Of a stretch of DNA of 64,000 nt, positions 24,932 through 36,310 are shown piece by piece. The stretch is taken from NCBI RefSeq assembly GCF_900116145.1, contig NZ_FPAB01000002.1, positions 62,001-126,000 of the forward strand. The letters are read 5' to 3'. The position numbers and the translations under genes were made by a program. Source of the DNA: Streptomyces harbinensis. Lineage in GTDB: Bacteria; Actinomycetota; Actinomycetes; Streptomycetales; Streptomycetaceae. The first letter of the stretch is position 1. Each line of letters starts with the position of its first letter. The notes beneath the pieces are model-generated. The model saw only the letters and a list, made by a program, of their open reading frames with translations. It was not told the origin of the DNA and made no database searches.

Positions 24932-25489
24932 ATGCCCCGTGTGCTCCTCGTCAGCGGTAGCCCCTCCGCCGACTCCCGTACCGCCGCCGCCGTCCAGCTG
25001 GCCGGCGCGCCGCTGGCCGCCGCCGGGCACCGCACCGACACCCTCGCCGTACGCGACCTGCCGCCGGACGCCCTGCTGCGCGCGGACACCGCCGACCCCC
25101 GGCTGCGCGAGGCCGCCGCCCGGGTGGCGGCGGCCGACGCGCTGGTGATCGGCACCCCGGTGTACCGGGCGTCCTTCTCCGGTCTGCTGAAGTCCTGGCT
25201 CGACGTCCTGCCCCGGCACGCGCTTCGCGGCAAGGCGGTCCTGCCGCTGGCCACCGGCGGCAGCCTCGCGCACGCGCTGGTGCTGGACTACGCGCTGCGC
25301 CCGGTGCTCGGCAGCATGGGCGCCGCCCCCGTCACCCAGGGCTGCTTCGTGCTGGACGCGGCGGTGACCAGGCCGGCGGACGGCGCGTCGGCCCGGCTCG
25401 ACCCGGAGGCGTCCGCCCGGCTGGCCAGGGCGGTCACCTGGCTGGGTGACGCCCTGCCCGGCCCGGTTGCCGCCGTGGCCGCCGCCTGA
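24932..25489 (+). CDS. NADPH-dependent FMN reductase (SsuE-like)
   Basis: The 185-residue flavodoxin-fold protein has the FMN phosphate loop VSGSPSADSRT (8-18) and the family motif 'VIGTPVYRASFSGLLKSWLD' around residues 72-91. It matches SsuE/MsuE-type reductases, which supply reduced FMN to two-component alkanesulfonate monooxygenases. No such monooxygenase is adjacent, so its partner is unknown. GGAAGGA about 9 nt upstream supports the ATG. Confidence 0.88.
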   Translation: MPRVLLVSGSPSADSRTAAAVQLAGAPLAAAGHRTDTLAVRDLPPDALLRADTADPRLREAAARVAAADALVIGTPVYRASFSGLLKSWLDVLPRHALRGKAVLPLATGGSLAHALVLDYALRPVLGSMGAAPVTQGCFVLDAAVTRPADGASARLDPEASARLARAVTWLGDALPGPVAAVAAA

Positions 25490-25617
25490 CGCCCCGCCCG
25501 GCCGTCCACCCGCCGCCGCCCCGGCCCGCGCGCCGTGGCCGGGGCGGCGGGGGCCGTCATACTGGGCGCGTCGGAGGTGTCTTTCGCCCGGGTCGGAAAT
25601 GGCGGAAGAAGGGGGAC

Positions 25618-27429
<1,812 letters not shown>

Positions 27430-27444
27430 CCGGCGCGGGCCACG

Positions 27445-27450
27445 TACCAT
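27445..27450 (+). promoter_or_regulatory. -10 element of the small hypothetical gene at 27458
   Basis: TACCAT ends 7 nt before the ATG and there is no ribosome site, again the leaderless layout. Confidence 0.4.
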
Positions 27451-27457
27451 TGCGGGT

Positions 27458-27955
27458 ATGTCCTTCCTCCGCCGCCGCAGCGCCGCGTCCCCCGCCGGCC
27501 CGGACTTCGACGTACTGGCCATGGATCCCGGTGACTGGCCGGGAGTTCTGGGCGCCGGGCTGCTGCCCGCGCCCGACGGCACCTGCCAGGGTGTGGTGCT
27601 GCGCTACGACCTGTTCGGCGGGCGCGGCCCGGCGATGGTCATCGGCAATCTCCCCGAGGGTTCCCCGGCCCGTGACATCGACGAGGACGATGTGCCGTTC
27701 GAGGTGCACCAACTCCTCGCGGCCCTGGAGATCGACGAGGAGGTGCGGGTCACCGGCTCGGAGGACATCCCCGTCATGCACGACGACAATCTGCTGATCG
27801 TGCACCGGATCACCTGCTCCGAGGGCCGGATCTCCTGCGTCCAGTTCGACCGCAGCGACGGGGTGCTGGTCACCATCGCCAGCTGGGAGCGGCCGATCAC
27901 CGACGAGCTGTACCGGCTGCTGAAGCCGCTGCCGGCGGAGATGTTCCAGCAGTAG
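27458..27955 (+). CDS. Conserved hypothetical protein, 165 residues
   Basis: I do not recognise a named family. The protein opens with a short basic stretch (MSFLRRR), then a mixed alpha/beta sequence rich in acidic residues (SPARDIDEDDVPFEVHQLLA, then LEIDEEVRV) and a hydrophobic C-terminus ending PITDELYRLLKPLPAEMFQQ. No signal peptide, membrane helix or metal motif is visible. The reading frame shows strong streptomycete third-position GC and a leaderless -10, so it is a real gene. It overlaps the end of the convergent amidase gene by 59 nt. Confidence 0.75.
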   Translation: MSFLRRRSAASPAGPDFDVLAMDPGDWPGVLGAGLLPAPDGTCQGVVLRYDLFGGRGPAMVIGNLPEGSPARDIDEDDVPFEVHQLLAALEIDEEVRVTGSEDIPVMHDDNLLIVHRITCSEGRISCVQFDRSDGVLVTIASWERPITDELYRLLKPLPAEMFQQ

Positions 27956-29828
27956 CGGCGGCCGGCAGGACCCGGACGTCGGCGGCCCGTACGTAGCCGA
28001 TCCGGTGGCCGAGCTGGATCTGGTGGTACGTCTCGCCCCTGACCACCCGGTGCCGGGCGGGGTCGAAGGAGCGGGCCGCGAGGAACTCGCTGTCCGTGGT
28101 GAGCCCCAGCGCGTACTCCTGGTCGGCCGGGACCTCGGCGATCGGCGTCACCGGCTCGGGCGGCAGATCCTCCGGGTACGCGGCGGCCTCCGGGTAGGCG
28201 CGGCCGTACACCGGCACGGTGTCCTGCTTCCCGGTGCCGCTCGCGCCGGTCACCCGCGGGCCGTCGGCGCGGTGCGCGGTGGGGGCGCCGGGCGGGTTGT
28301 GGAACCAGCCCTTGCGGCCCTCGAACCAGATGGCCAGCCACTCCCCGCGCTCCTCGGCGACCACGAACGTCTGTCCGGCGGCGGCGCGGGCGCCGGTGTC
28401 CCCGATGTCGAGCGAGGAGTTGCCCAGCAGCGGCGCCCCGGGGTCGGGCGAGGTGCGCAGCGCGACGCCGGAGAAGTCCGCGCCGGTGCCGCCGTCGTAG
28501 GGCGGGTCGATCACCACCAGCGGTCCTTCCGGGTCCGCGCCGGCCGCGTCGGCGAAGGGCGCGCCGAGCAGGTCGAAGTAGTGCGCCCAGTCCCAGTACG
28601 GGCCCGGGTCGTTGTGCATGCCGGAGGCGTTCTCGGGCAGGGTCGGCGGCACATTGTGGTGGCCGAGGACGTGCGCGCGGTCCAGCGGGATGTCGTGCAG
28701 CGCGGCGAGATGGCGCACCAGACGGGCCGAGGCGCGGTACATCGCCTCCGTGTACCAGGTGCCGGGCTCGGCGAGGAAGCCCTCGTGTTCGATGCCGATG
28801 GACTTGGTGTTGACGTACCAGTTCCCGGCGTGCCAGCCGATGTCCGCGGTGGGCAGGTGCTGGGCGATCAGGCCGTCCGAGGAGCGCAGCGTGTAGTGCC
28901 AGGAGAGGTAGCGCGGGTCCCGGACGAGGTCGGTCATGCTGTCGAAGTAGCCCTCGACGGTGTGCAGCACGAGGTACTCGATGCGCTGGGAGGCGGGCCG
29001 GTCGGCCTTGTCGTGATTGCCGTAGTCGGGTTCTCCATCGGCCCCCGGGTACTCCTCGTACGCGGCGGGCCGGCGTACGCAGCTGACGTCCGCCGGGCAT
29101 TCGGGCGGCGGCTCCTCGGCGGCGGAGCCGGTGGCGTCCGCGGCGGCGGGCAGGCCGAGCAGGGCGAGTTGCCCGGTGGCCGGGTCCTGGCGCCCGGCGG
29201 CGGGGAGCCGCAGCTCCTGGCCGTCGGAGGTGCGGCGGGCGGGCCCTTCGGCGAGCACGGCGTAGACCTCGTCGGCGAAGGCGGCGGCGCCCTCGGCGGT
29301 GCCGGCGCCCGAGTAACGGGCCACCGCGCCGTACCAGTCGGCCGGGTCGGCGCCGGCCGGCAGGCCGAGCCCGCGCTGCGCCTCGGCGAGCAGCGCGGCG
29401 CCGCCCGCGGCGTTGGCGGCCGGGTCGGTGCGCAGGGCGCCGGCACTCAGCCCGGTCAGCCCGGCGGCGCGCTCGACGGTGGCCCAGCCGTCGCCGCCGT
29501 CCCGCAGATGCAGGCTGCCGTGGCCGCCGGCGACGCTGGGCGCGCCGTCGTGGTGCTCCCAGCGGGAGTGCAGATAGCCGAGGGCGAGCAGCAGCGCCTC
29601 GGGGACGCCGTACTCCCGGGCCGCCGCGCCGTACGCCCGGCGCAGGGCGTCCTCGGGCGGCGGCGCGGCGTGCGCGGTGACCGGCAGCAGCAGGGCGGCG
29701 GTGGCGGCGAGGCCGGCCAGGGCGCGGGCGGTGCGGGCGGTGCGGGCGGAGCGGGCGGAGCGGGCGGTGCGGGCGGTGCGGGCGGTGCGGGCGGCGCGGC
29801 GGCCGGGGCGGGGTACGGGCTGCACCAT
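27897..29828 (-). CDS. Secreted N-acetylmuramoyl-L-alanine amidase (amidase_2 family)
   Basis: The 643-residue exported protein begins with a very basic Ala-Arg-Thr repeat n-region, then the hydrophobic core LAGLAATAALLLPVTAHA with cleavage after AHA. An N-terminal ~200-residue all-alpha domain resembles transglycosylase-like or bacteriophage lysin accessory regions ('ALGYLHSRW', 'AAGGAALLAEAQ'). The amidase_2 zinc site is seen in 'YLVLHTVEGYFDS', 'GIEHEG' and 'HVLGHHNVPP'. The C-terminal 200 residues contain an SH3-like segment ('VALRTSPDPGAPLLGNSSLDIGDTGARA', split). It should cleave the amide bond between the glycan strand and stem peptide. The final codons overlap the hypothetical gene on the other strand. 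Confidence 0.88.
   Translation of the reverse strand: MVQPVPRPGRRAARTARTARTARSARSARTARTARALAGLAATAALLLPVTAHAAPPPEDALRRAYGAAAREYGVPEALLLALGYLHSRWEHHDGAPSVAGGHGSLHLRDGGDGWATVERAAGLTGLSAGALRTDPAANAAGGAALLAEAQRGLGLPAGADPADWYGAVARYSGAGTAEGAAAFADEVYAVLAEGPARRTSDGQELRLPAAGRQDPATGQLALLGLPAAADATGSAAEEPPPECPADVSCVRRPAAYEEYPGADGEPDYGNHDKADRPASQRIEYLVLHTVEGYFDSMTDLVRDPRYLSWHYTLRSSDGLIAQHLPTADIGWHAGNWYVNTKSIGIEHEGFLAEPGTWYTEAMYRASARLVRHLAALHDIPLDRAHVLGHHNVPPTLPENASGMHNDPGPYWDWAHYFDLLGAPFADAAGADPEGPLVVIDPPYDGGTGADFSGVALRTSPDPGAPLLGNSSLDIGDTGARAAAGQTFVVAEERGEWLAIWFEGRKGWFHNPPGAPTAHRADGPRVTGASGTGKQDTVPVYGRAYPEAAAYPEDLPPEPVTPIAEVPADQEYALGLTTDSEFLAARSFDPARHRVVRGETYHQIQLGHRIGYVRAADVRVLPAAATAGTSPPAAASAAGTARR
29724..29795 (-). 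repeat. 9-nt tandem repeat (8 copies) in the amidase signal peptide
   Basis: Eight near-identical units of GCGGGCGGT/A/C run from 29724 to 29795. On the minus strand they encode repeated Ala-Arg-Thr/Ser in the positively charged n-region of the amidase signal peptide. Copy-number change would stay in frame. Confidence 0.9.
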
Positions 29829-29896
29829 CGCAGAACTATCCGTCCGCCAACGGGCGGTCAATCACCCCGCCCGCGCGCCGCCCGCCCGCGTCACCC

Positions 29897-31012
29897 TCAG
29901 CGGGTCCCCACCGCCGCCCGCACGGCCCGCCGCGCCAGCGCCCAGTCGTCGTGCAGCCGGCGCAGCAGCAGCCGCTGCTCCTCGCCGTACGCCATCCCGC
30001 CCGCCGTCGCGGGTCCCGGCGCCGCCCGCATCGCCCGGTGCACCGCCTCCTCGCAGATCCGGATCTCCCGGGTGAGGATCAGCATCAGATTCACCAGGAA
30101 GGCGTCCCGCCCGGCCGGGCCCGAGGACTGCGCCGTCTGGCTGATCTGGCGGCGGGACTGCGGCGCGTCGCCCAGACAGGCCCACAGCGTCGCCAGGTCG
30201 TACCCCGGCAGATACCAGCCCGCCGCGTCCCAGCCCACCAGCACCGGACCGGTCGGGGACAGCACCACACTGCTCACCAGCGCCTCGCCGTGACAGAACT
30301 GCCGCGGCAGCTCCTGCCCCGGGTCCCGCAGCCCGCGCAACCCGTGCAGCAGCGCCTGGAGATCGTCGATGTCCCGGTCGGTGAGCAGCCCCAGCGCGTG
30401 GTAGCGGGCCAGCTGCGCCGGATAGTTGACCGCGTCGTCGAACGCCCCCGCCGGGGGCCGCCACTGCCCCAGCCGCACCAGCGAGCCCAGCAGCGCCCGC
30501 TGGTCCGTCACGCTCGGCGGCGACAGCGGGTGCCGCACGGTGCCGGCCGGCCGGCCCGGGATGAACTCGGTGACCAGCGTGCAGCTGTGCGGGTCGGCGG
30601 CCACCAGCTTCGGCACCCGCACCGGCGGCCGGTGCCGCACGAAGCTGCGGTACGCCGCTATTTCCTTGCGCGTCCGCTCCGCCCGCGCGGGCTGCGCCGG
30701 GGCGTCCAGCAGGCACTTGGCGACGGCCGCCCGCCGCCCGGTCATCCCGGCGATCACCAGGGACTGGCCGCGCTCGCGCAGCACCTGGACGGCGTTGAAC
30801 TCGGGGCAGATCTCCTGCACGGCGGCCAGCGCGGTACGCAGCCGGGCCCCCCGCGCGCCCGAGAAGTCCAGCCGGGGCCCGCCCTGGGGCGGCACGCCGC
30901 GGCCCGCGGGCCGGCCGGCGCGGTCGGCGGCACGGGTGGCGCGGTCCGCGGTACGGGTGGCCTGCTCCGCCGGACGCGGCCGGGTGAACACGGGGGTGGA
31001 TGCTGAGTACAT
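29897..31012 (-). CDS. Aminoglycoside-phosphotransferase-like (APH/choline kinase fold) protein
   Basis: The 371-residue protein has the fold of APH/ChoK kinases: the ATP lysine Lys99 (AAVAKC), Glu117, and a C-terminal catalytic region. The catalytic loop reads [10 protein letters not shown], so the usual HGDxxxxN Asp is Glu243 and the Asn is Ser248. The metal Asp survives as Asp262 in VGWDAAGW. The enzyme may be weak, altered in specificity or a pseudokinase. The N-terminal about 45 residues are basic and disordered. It is divergent from the NsdA/B-type regulator, and no antibiotic gene is adjacent, so I would not call it a resistance gene. Confidence 0.75.
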   Translation of the reverse strand: MYSASTPVFTRPRPAEQATRTADRATRAADRAGRPAGRGVPPQGGPRLDFSGARGARLRTALAAVQEICPEFNAVQVLRERGQSLVIAGMTGRRAAVAKCLLDAPAQPARAERTRKEIAAYRSFVRHRPPVRVPKLVAADPHSCTLVTEFIPGRPAGTVRHPLSPPSVTDQRALLGSLVRLGQWRPPAGAFDDAVNYPAQLARYHALGLLTDRDIDDLQALLHGLRGLRDPGQELPRQFCHGEALVSSVVLSPTGPVLVGWDAAGWYLPGYDLATLWACLGDAPQSRRQISQTAQSSGPAGRDAFLVNLMLILTREIRICEEAVHRAMRAAPGPATAGGMAYGEEQRLLLRRLHDDWALARRAVRAAVGTR

Positions 31013-31253
31013 GGGCGGGCAGGGTCCCTTCGTACGTCGTGCGCCGGGTACGTATGAGAGCGCTCCCGACCCGGGCCCGCACCGGCATCCTGGGGAATGC
31101 CGACCGGGGACCGGACCGGGGTGGCGCGGTTCTACCTGACTCCCCCGGACGGGTGGCGTACCACCGAGCGGACCCTGGCGAACCCTGGCGAATGGGAATC
31201 CCGCGGCCTCCCGGCGGTTACTGTCAACTCAGCCGAGATCCTGGGGGCTTGAC

Positions 31254-32723
31254 GTGAGCAGACGACCCAACACCCGCCTCGCCGACCTGTTCGGGCTGGC
31301 GGGATGGTCCAAAGGTGAACTCGCCCGGCTGGTGAACCGCCAGGCGGCGGCGCAGGGCCATCCCCAGCTCGCCACGGACACCTCACGGGTACGGCGCTGG
31401 ATCGAGCTGGGGGAGACCCCGCGCGACCCGGTGCCCGGCGTGCTGGCGGCGCTGTTCACCGAGCGACTCGGCCGTGTCGTGACCATCGAGGATCTCGGGT
31501 TGCGCCGGCCAGGGGATGCGGGGACGCGTCAGTCCATCGACGGGCTGCCGTGGGCTCCCCGGCGGACGGCCGAGGTTCTCACCGAATTCACGGGAATGGA
31601 CCTCATGCTCAACCGACGCGGCATGGTGGGCGCGGGCGCCGCGCTCGCCGCAGGCTCCGCACTCAGCGACGCCATGCACGACTGGCTCCTGACCCCTCCG
31701 GGGACAGGCGCCTCCTCCCCCTCCGACCTCACCCGCGGCAGTACCGACACGGCGGGCCTCGACCGGTACGAGGCGGCCCCCGTCGGCTCCGAGGAGATCG
31801 ACGCGCTGGAGAACTCCGTCGACGTGTTCCGCGCCTGGGACGCCAAGAAGGGCGGCGGGCTCCAGCGCAAGGCGGTGGTCGGCCAGCTCAACGAGGTGGG
31901 CGGCATACTCGCCTACCGCCATCCCCCGCATCTGCAGCGCAGATTGTGGGGCGTGGCGGCCAACCTGGCGGTGCTCGCCGGCTGGATGTCCCACGACGTG
32001 GGCATGGAAACCACCGCCCAGAAGTACTTCGTGATCGCCACCCACGCCGCCAAGGAGGGCGGTGACCGGCCCCGGGCCGGCGAGGCGCTGTCCCGGGCGG
32101 CGCGGCAGATGGTGCACCTGGGCCGGCCCGACGAAGCGCTGGACCTGATGCAACTGGCCAAGCGCGGCGCCGGGGACGAGGCGCTGCCGCGCACCCGCGC
32201 CATGCTGTACACCATCGAGGCGTGGGCGCAGGCGTCCCTGGGGCGCGGCCAGGCGATGCGCCGCACCCTGGGGGAGGCCGAGGACCTGTTCGTCTCCGAC
32301 CGGACCGATGTGCCGCCGCCCAGCTGGATGCAGATGTTCGACGCGGCGGATCTGCACGGCATGCAGGCGCTGGCGTACCGCACCCTGGCCGAACACGACC
32401 CGAGTGCCGCGCCGATCGCCGAACGGCACGCGAACGAGGCGCTGGAGCTGCGGATCAGGGACCGGCAGCGGTCCATGCTCTTCGACCAGCTCTCGCTCGC
32501 CTCGGCCCACTTCATCGCCGACGAGCCCGACCAGGGCACCAACACGGCGCGGCTGGCCCTGGCCAGCATCCGGGAGAACTCGTCCCTGCGGACCTGGGAG
32601 CGGCTGCGCCAGATGTACCGGCTGACCGGCTCGTACGAAGGGCTGGGGACGGTGCGGGAACTGCGGGAGGAGATCGAGGCGGCGATGCCGCGGGGCCTGC
32701 CGGCCTCCGGCGTCCGGGTCTGA
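31254..32723 (+). CDS. NsdA/NsdB-type developmental and antibiotic-production regulator
   Basis: The 489-residue protein has the highly conserved streptomycete head (NTRLADLFGLAGWSKGELA, then RLVNRQAAAQGHPQLATD) carrying a helix-turn-helix, followed by a large TPR-like helical region ('AGEALSRAARQMVHLGRPDEALDLM', 'ERHANEALELRIRDRQRSML'). NsdA and NsdB of S. coelicolor are negative regulators of sporulation and antibiotic synthesis; which of the two this is cannot be decided here. The GTG at 31254 has GGGGG about 6 nt upstream. A possible -10 (TACTGT, 31219-31224) and a doubled CCCTGGCGAA (from about 31172) lie in the 241-nt upstream region. Confidence 0.8.
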   Translation: MSRRPNTRLADLFGLAGWSKGELARLVNRQAAAQGHPQLATDTSRVRRWIELGETPRDPVPGVLAALFTERLGRVVTIEDLGLRRPGDAGTRQSIDGLPWAPRRTAEVLTEFTGMDLMLNRRGMVGAGAALAAGSALSDAMHDWLLTPPGTGASSPSDLTRGSTDTAGLDRYEAAPVGSEEIDALENSVDVFRAWDAKKGGGLQRKAVVGQLNEVGGILAYRHPPHLQRRLWGVAANLAVLAGWMSHDVGMETTAQKYFVIATHAAKEGGDRPRAGEALSRAARQMVHLGRPDEALDLMQLAKRGAGDEALPRTRAMLYTIEAWAQASLGRGQAMRRTLGEAEDLFVSDRTDVPPPSWMQMFDAADLHGMQALAYRTLAEHDPSAAPIAERHANEALELRIRDRQRSMLFDQLSLASAHFIADEPDQGTNTARLALASIRENSSLRTWERLRQMYRLTGSYEGLGTVRELREEIEAAMPRGLPASGVRV

Positions 32724-33018
32724 GGACGCCGGGCACCGGGCGGGCGGCACCGGAAACGGCGGCCCCCGGCTTCCGCGGCGGCCCCGTGCCGTCCGGGGGC
32801 CGGGGGCCGTGCCGTTCCGTGCACCGGGCGTGGCGGGTCCGCGCCGGGCTTGGCGTCTTCGCGTCTTCGCGTCGTCCGGCGGGAGGCGGGCGCGGCCCCG
32901 GGCCGGTCAGCGGCGCGGACCGGACGGCGCGCGGCTGCTCCTTGTCCTCAGCCCCGACGCCGGCCGCGGGCCGGAACCCGGTGCGGGCACGATCCGGGCA
33001 GCGGGGGGCGGCTCTCGG
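32724..33018. terminator. Gene-free convergent spacer with a GC hairpin
   Basis: This 295-nt region between two convergent genes contains no credible coding frame. CGGCCCCCGG (32760-32769) pairs perfectly with CCGGGGGCCG (32793-32802) over a 23-nt loop and could end both transcripts. Confidence 0.5.
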
Positions 33019-34482
33019 TCACGCACGGACCCGGGCCACCAGCACACAGGCGTCGTCCTCACGTGTCCCTCCCGTCCCCCGTGCCGCACGCGCGATGATC
33101 CGCAGGCACTCCGCGGCGCTGCCCGCCAGCGCCAGCCGGCCCGCCAGCGCCAGCAGCCGGTGGTCGCCGTCGTGCCCGGCCGCAGCGCCCCCGGTCCGGC
33201 TGTCCGAAAACAGCCCGTCGGTGTGCAGGACGAGTACGTCTCCCGGCTCCAGCCGCTCCGTCCGTTCCGCGTAGACGGCGCCCGACACCGTTCCCAGCAA
33301 CGGCCCGGCCGGGCGGGCCAGCGCCCGCCCGGACCCGCCCCGGCACAGCAGCGGTGCCGGGTGGCCCGCCTGCGCCCAGGTCAGCAGCCGCTCGTCCGGC
33401 CGGTAGCGGCAGCACACCGCGCTGGCCAGCAGGGGATCTCTGCCCCGGTCCAGCAGTTCGTTCAGATGTCCCAGCAGATCCCCGGGGCCCGCCCCGGTGA
33501 GCGCGATGCCCCGGATGGCCCCCAGGGTCGCGGCCGTACCGGCGGTCCCGGCCGTCGCCGGGCCCGGCAGGTCGCCCAGACTGAGCACGCCGGTGCCGTC
33601 CGCCAGTTCCAGGGAGTCGTACCACTTGCCGCCCGGGACATCGCCGTCCCCCGCGGGCAGACAACGGGCGGCCAGCTCCAGGGAACCGGCGCGCCCCCGC
33701 TGCGCCGGTACCGTCCGGGAGCCGGCCGCCGGCCACGGCGCCGGGCCGCGCACGGCCGGCTCCCGGAGCCCGGCCGCCGGCCGCGCCCCGGCCGGTGCCG
33801 GCTGCCGCTCCCGGCGGGGCTCGCCGACCGGGAGGTCGTCCGTGCCGCCCGGCCCGCCGACGTCGCGGATCACCGCCCACATCGCGACCGTGCCGCCCCG
33901 CTCGTCCAGTACCGGCTCCCCGGCCATCCGGACCGTGCGGCGGGTCCCGTCCGGCCGGTTGACGCGCACCTCGCAGTCCATCGCCCGGCCGTCCACCAGA
34001 CAGCCGGTCATCGCCGCCGCCAGCACCGGCTGGTCCTCCGGCACCAGGCACGACGGCAGCTGGTCCAGGGTGAGCGGCCCGTCCCCGACCGGCCGGCCGA
34101 AGATCGCGAACAGTTCGTCCGACCACACCACCCCGTCGGTCAGCAGGTTCCACTCCGCGCTGCCGATCCGGGCGTCCGGCCCGCCCTGCCCACCCGCCCC
34201 GGGCCGGTCCGCCGCCGCGTACGGCTCGGCCGGCACCGGCCGCAGCTGGGCCACCTGCCGGCCGAACTCGTCCAGCCGGTCGGTCGCCGCCTCCCAGGCC
34301 GCCCGGCGCAGCGGGGACCGTTCCGCGCGGCCCAGCTCCTGCGCGTCCTCGCGCAGCCGGCGCGCCCGCGCCAGCAGGACGTCGAACGCGTCGGCGGTAC
34401 CGAAGTCGTCGAAGGTGCCGAAGGTGTCACTCCCTGCGGGCAGGTTGTTCGCGGAAGGTTCCGAATGAGGGGAGGAGAGCAT
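33019..34482 (-). CDS. PAS-domain SpoIIE-type phosphatase with a substituted first metal ligand
   Basis: The 487-residue protein has an N-terminal helical region with HWE-like/ANTAR-linked features, then a PAS domain at ~115-225 ('WSDELFAIFGRPVGDGPLTLDQL', 'VDGRAMDCEVRVNRPDGTRRTV'). A C-terminal SpoIIE/RsbU phosphatase follows. The phosphatase metal sites read GGKWYD (normally GGDWYD), LGDLPG, HTDGL and EDDACVL. Three of four aspartates are kept and the first is lysine. Activity may be reduced. RsbU-like phosphatases normally act on anti-sigma-factor antagonists. The ATG at 34482 has a weak AGGGAT upstream. It is divergent from the HEAT-repeat gene across 271 nt. Confidence 0.85.
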   Translation of the reverse strand: MLSSPHSEPSANNLPAGSDTFGTFDDFGTADAFDVLLARARRLREDAQELGRAERSPLRRAAWEAATDRLDEFGRQVAQLRPVPAEPYAAADRPGAGGQGGPDARIGSAEWNLLTDGVVWSDELFAIFGRPVGDGPLTLDQLPSCLVPEDQPVLAAAMTGCLVDGRAMDCEVRVNRPDGTRRTVRMAGEPVLDERGGTVAMWAVIRDVGGPGGTDDLPVGEPRRERQPAPAGARPAAGLREPAVRGPAPWPAAGSRTVPAQRGRAGSLELAARCLPAGDGDVPGGKWYDSLELADGTGVLSLGDLPGPATAGTAGTAATLGAIRGIALTGAGPGDLLGHLNELLDRGRDPLLASAVCCRYRPDERLLTWAQAGHPAPLLCRGGSGRALARPAGPLLGTVSGAVYAERTERLEPGDVLVLHTDGLFSDSRTGGAAAGHDGDHRLLALAGRLALAGSAAECLRIIARAARGTGGTREDDACVLVARVRA

Positions 34483-34753
34483 GTCTGATCCCTGAATACC
34501 TGGTACGGCGCGGTTCGTGCCGGGCGCCGCCGCCGATCGAAACCGGGCGCGCGGTTGACTACTGACTGTGCCATGCCCGGCGCCGCTCCGTAAGAGATTC
34601 GGCCGGTTGCTCCCCGGCCCGGTCCGGGGCACTTCGACAGCGGCGGGGACTCAGGTGTAGACAGGCTCCCAACGGCAAGGATGACCGGCGTCCCCACTGC
34701 TCGATCCGGAAATCCCGTTGCCACCGGACTTCCCCGACCGGATGCTGACTCAT

Positions 34754-36184
34754 ATGTTCGCCAGTCCCATCGAAACAGACATAGCGCCCAGCGGAAGCCT
34801 TCTCGGCCTCCTCCAGCGAGGGCGCGGCGACGGATGGCTGCACGCCCTCGCGGCGCCCCGCCCCGACGCCGTCGCCGCGCTGAACCACTGTGTGCTCCGC
34901 GATCCACGCCCGGACTGGCAGCTCGAACACCGCTCGCTCTACTACGCCCGCCTCTACCGGGAGCTGGACGCCCCGCTGGACGCCGTACGGGAGCACCTGT
35001 TCGACCCGGTGGACGCCCTGGAGGAGTGCGAGCAGCGCACGGGGCTCGCCCTGTCCGTCCTCGGCCACCTGGTGACGGCGGGGCGGCGCGACGCCCTGGC
35101 GCTGCTGCGCCGCTACGCGGTGAGCGGCGCCAACTGGCGATGGGCCCTGGACGAACTGGCGGTGCGCGAGGACGACACCGAGCTGCGCGATCTGGGCCCC
35201 GCCGTCCTCGCCCGCTTCCCCGCCACCGAGGCCGGCGACCGCGCCCTCGCCGACGCCGTCCGCGACTCCTTCGAACCGCGCCCCTGGCACATCTGGGCCG
35301 AGGACCCGGCCCGCCCCGCGCAGCGCGCCCGGCTGGCGCGCGCCCTGGAGACCGGCGATTTCGACCGCTGGCAGCGGCAGCTGCGCCCCGCCACCCCGCA
35401 GCCGGGCTGGAGCGTGCCCGCCGTCCTGGAGTGGGCGCGGGAGGGGTACGAGCAGACCCCCCGGCAGTGGCGGGAGGCCGCCGCGGCCCGCTGCCTGGGC
35501 GCGGTGGCCGGCCCCGGCGACCGCGAGACGCTGCTGCGGGCCGCCGCCGGGGACCACAGCCCGGTGGTGCGCGCCGCCGCGCTGCGCCATCTCGCCGAAC
35601 GCGGCGACCCGGCGGTCTTCGAGCTGATCCAGCGGGCGGCACAGGACCCGCGGCCGGAGCTGGCCGGGGCGGCGGTGACCGCGTACGCGCGGATGAACGA
35701 CGACGGCGCGCTGCGGCAGGCCCGGAGCTGGCTGGAGCGCACCGACGAGCTGGGCTCGACCGCCGCCGTCATGCTCGCCCGGCGCGGCTCGGCGCCCGAC
35801 GCCCCCGGCGTGCTGGCCGCGCTGCGCAGGGTGGTGCGCACCCGGGGCACGGACGCCGCGGAACTGCGCGCCCTGGTGGAGGGCGTCGCCCGGCTGGCGA
35901 TCGGCCCGGCCGTCCCGGTGCTGCGGCACATTTACCGGCAGACCGTCTCCTCCCAGCTGCGCGGCCACACGGCCCGCGCGCTGGCCGCCACCGACCCCAC
36001 CTTCGCCTCCGGGTTCGCGGTGGAGTGCCTGTGGGACTGCGAGGAGGACACCCGCGAGGTCGCCGCCCGGCACGCGGCCACGGCGGACACCCGGGTCCTG
36101 GAGCGGCTGCGCACCCTGGCCGCCGACCCCACCGAGCAGGAGGGCGTCCAGACGGCGGTCCGCGGCCGGCTCGCGCCGTCCTGA
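34754..36184 (+). CDS. HEAT-repeat (PBS-lyase-like) protein
   Basis: The 476-residue, nearly all-helical protein is conserved in streptomycetes. The head 'SGSLLGLLQRGRGDGWLHALAAPR' and 'RSLYYARLYREL' are typical of that family. From about residue 230 it breaks into HEAT-like repeats ('VVRAAALRHLAERGDPAVFELIQRAAQD', 'PVLRHIYRQTVSSQLRGHTARALAATD', 'REVAARHAATADTRVLERLRTLAA'). Such repeats usually form a protein-binding solenoid, and no enzyme motif is visible. Function is unknown. The start follows the family pattern (MFASPIETDIAPSG); an ATG 12 nt upstream is possible, and neither has a clear ribosome site. Confidence 0.85.
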   Translation: MFASPIETDIAPSGSLLGLLQRGRGDGWLHALAAPRPDAVAALNHCVLRDPRPDWQLEHRSLYYARLYRELDAPLDAVREHLFDPVDALEECEQRTGLALSVLGHLVTAGRRDALALLRRYAVSGANWRWALDELAVREDDTELRDLGPAVLARFPATEAGDRALADAVRDSFEPRPWHIWAEDPARPAQRARLARALETGDFDRWQRQLRPATPQPGWSVPAVLEWAREGYEQTPRQWREAAAARCLGAVAGPGDRETLLRAAAGDHSPVVRAAALRHLAERGDPAVFELIQRAAQDPRPELAGAAVTAYARMNDDGALRQARSWLERTDELGSTAAVMLARRGSAPDAPGVLAALRRVVRTRGTDAAELRALVEGVARLAIGPAVPVLRHIYRQTVSSQLRGHTARALAATDPTFASGFAVECLWDCEEDTREVAARHAATADTRVLERLRTLAADPTEQEGVQTAVRGRLAPS

Positions 36185-36310
36185 CCGGCCCACCGGCCCG
36201 CCCGCCCCGGCCCGGCTCCGTACGCCGCGCCCCCGCGCGCCCCCGCCCTCCGGCGTACCGCCGCGCGCCCCCGGGCCGGCACGGCGAACACCACCGCCCG
36301 GCCGCCCCCG

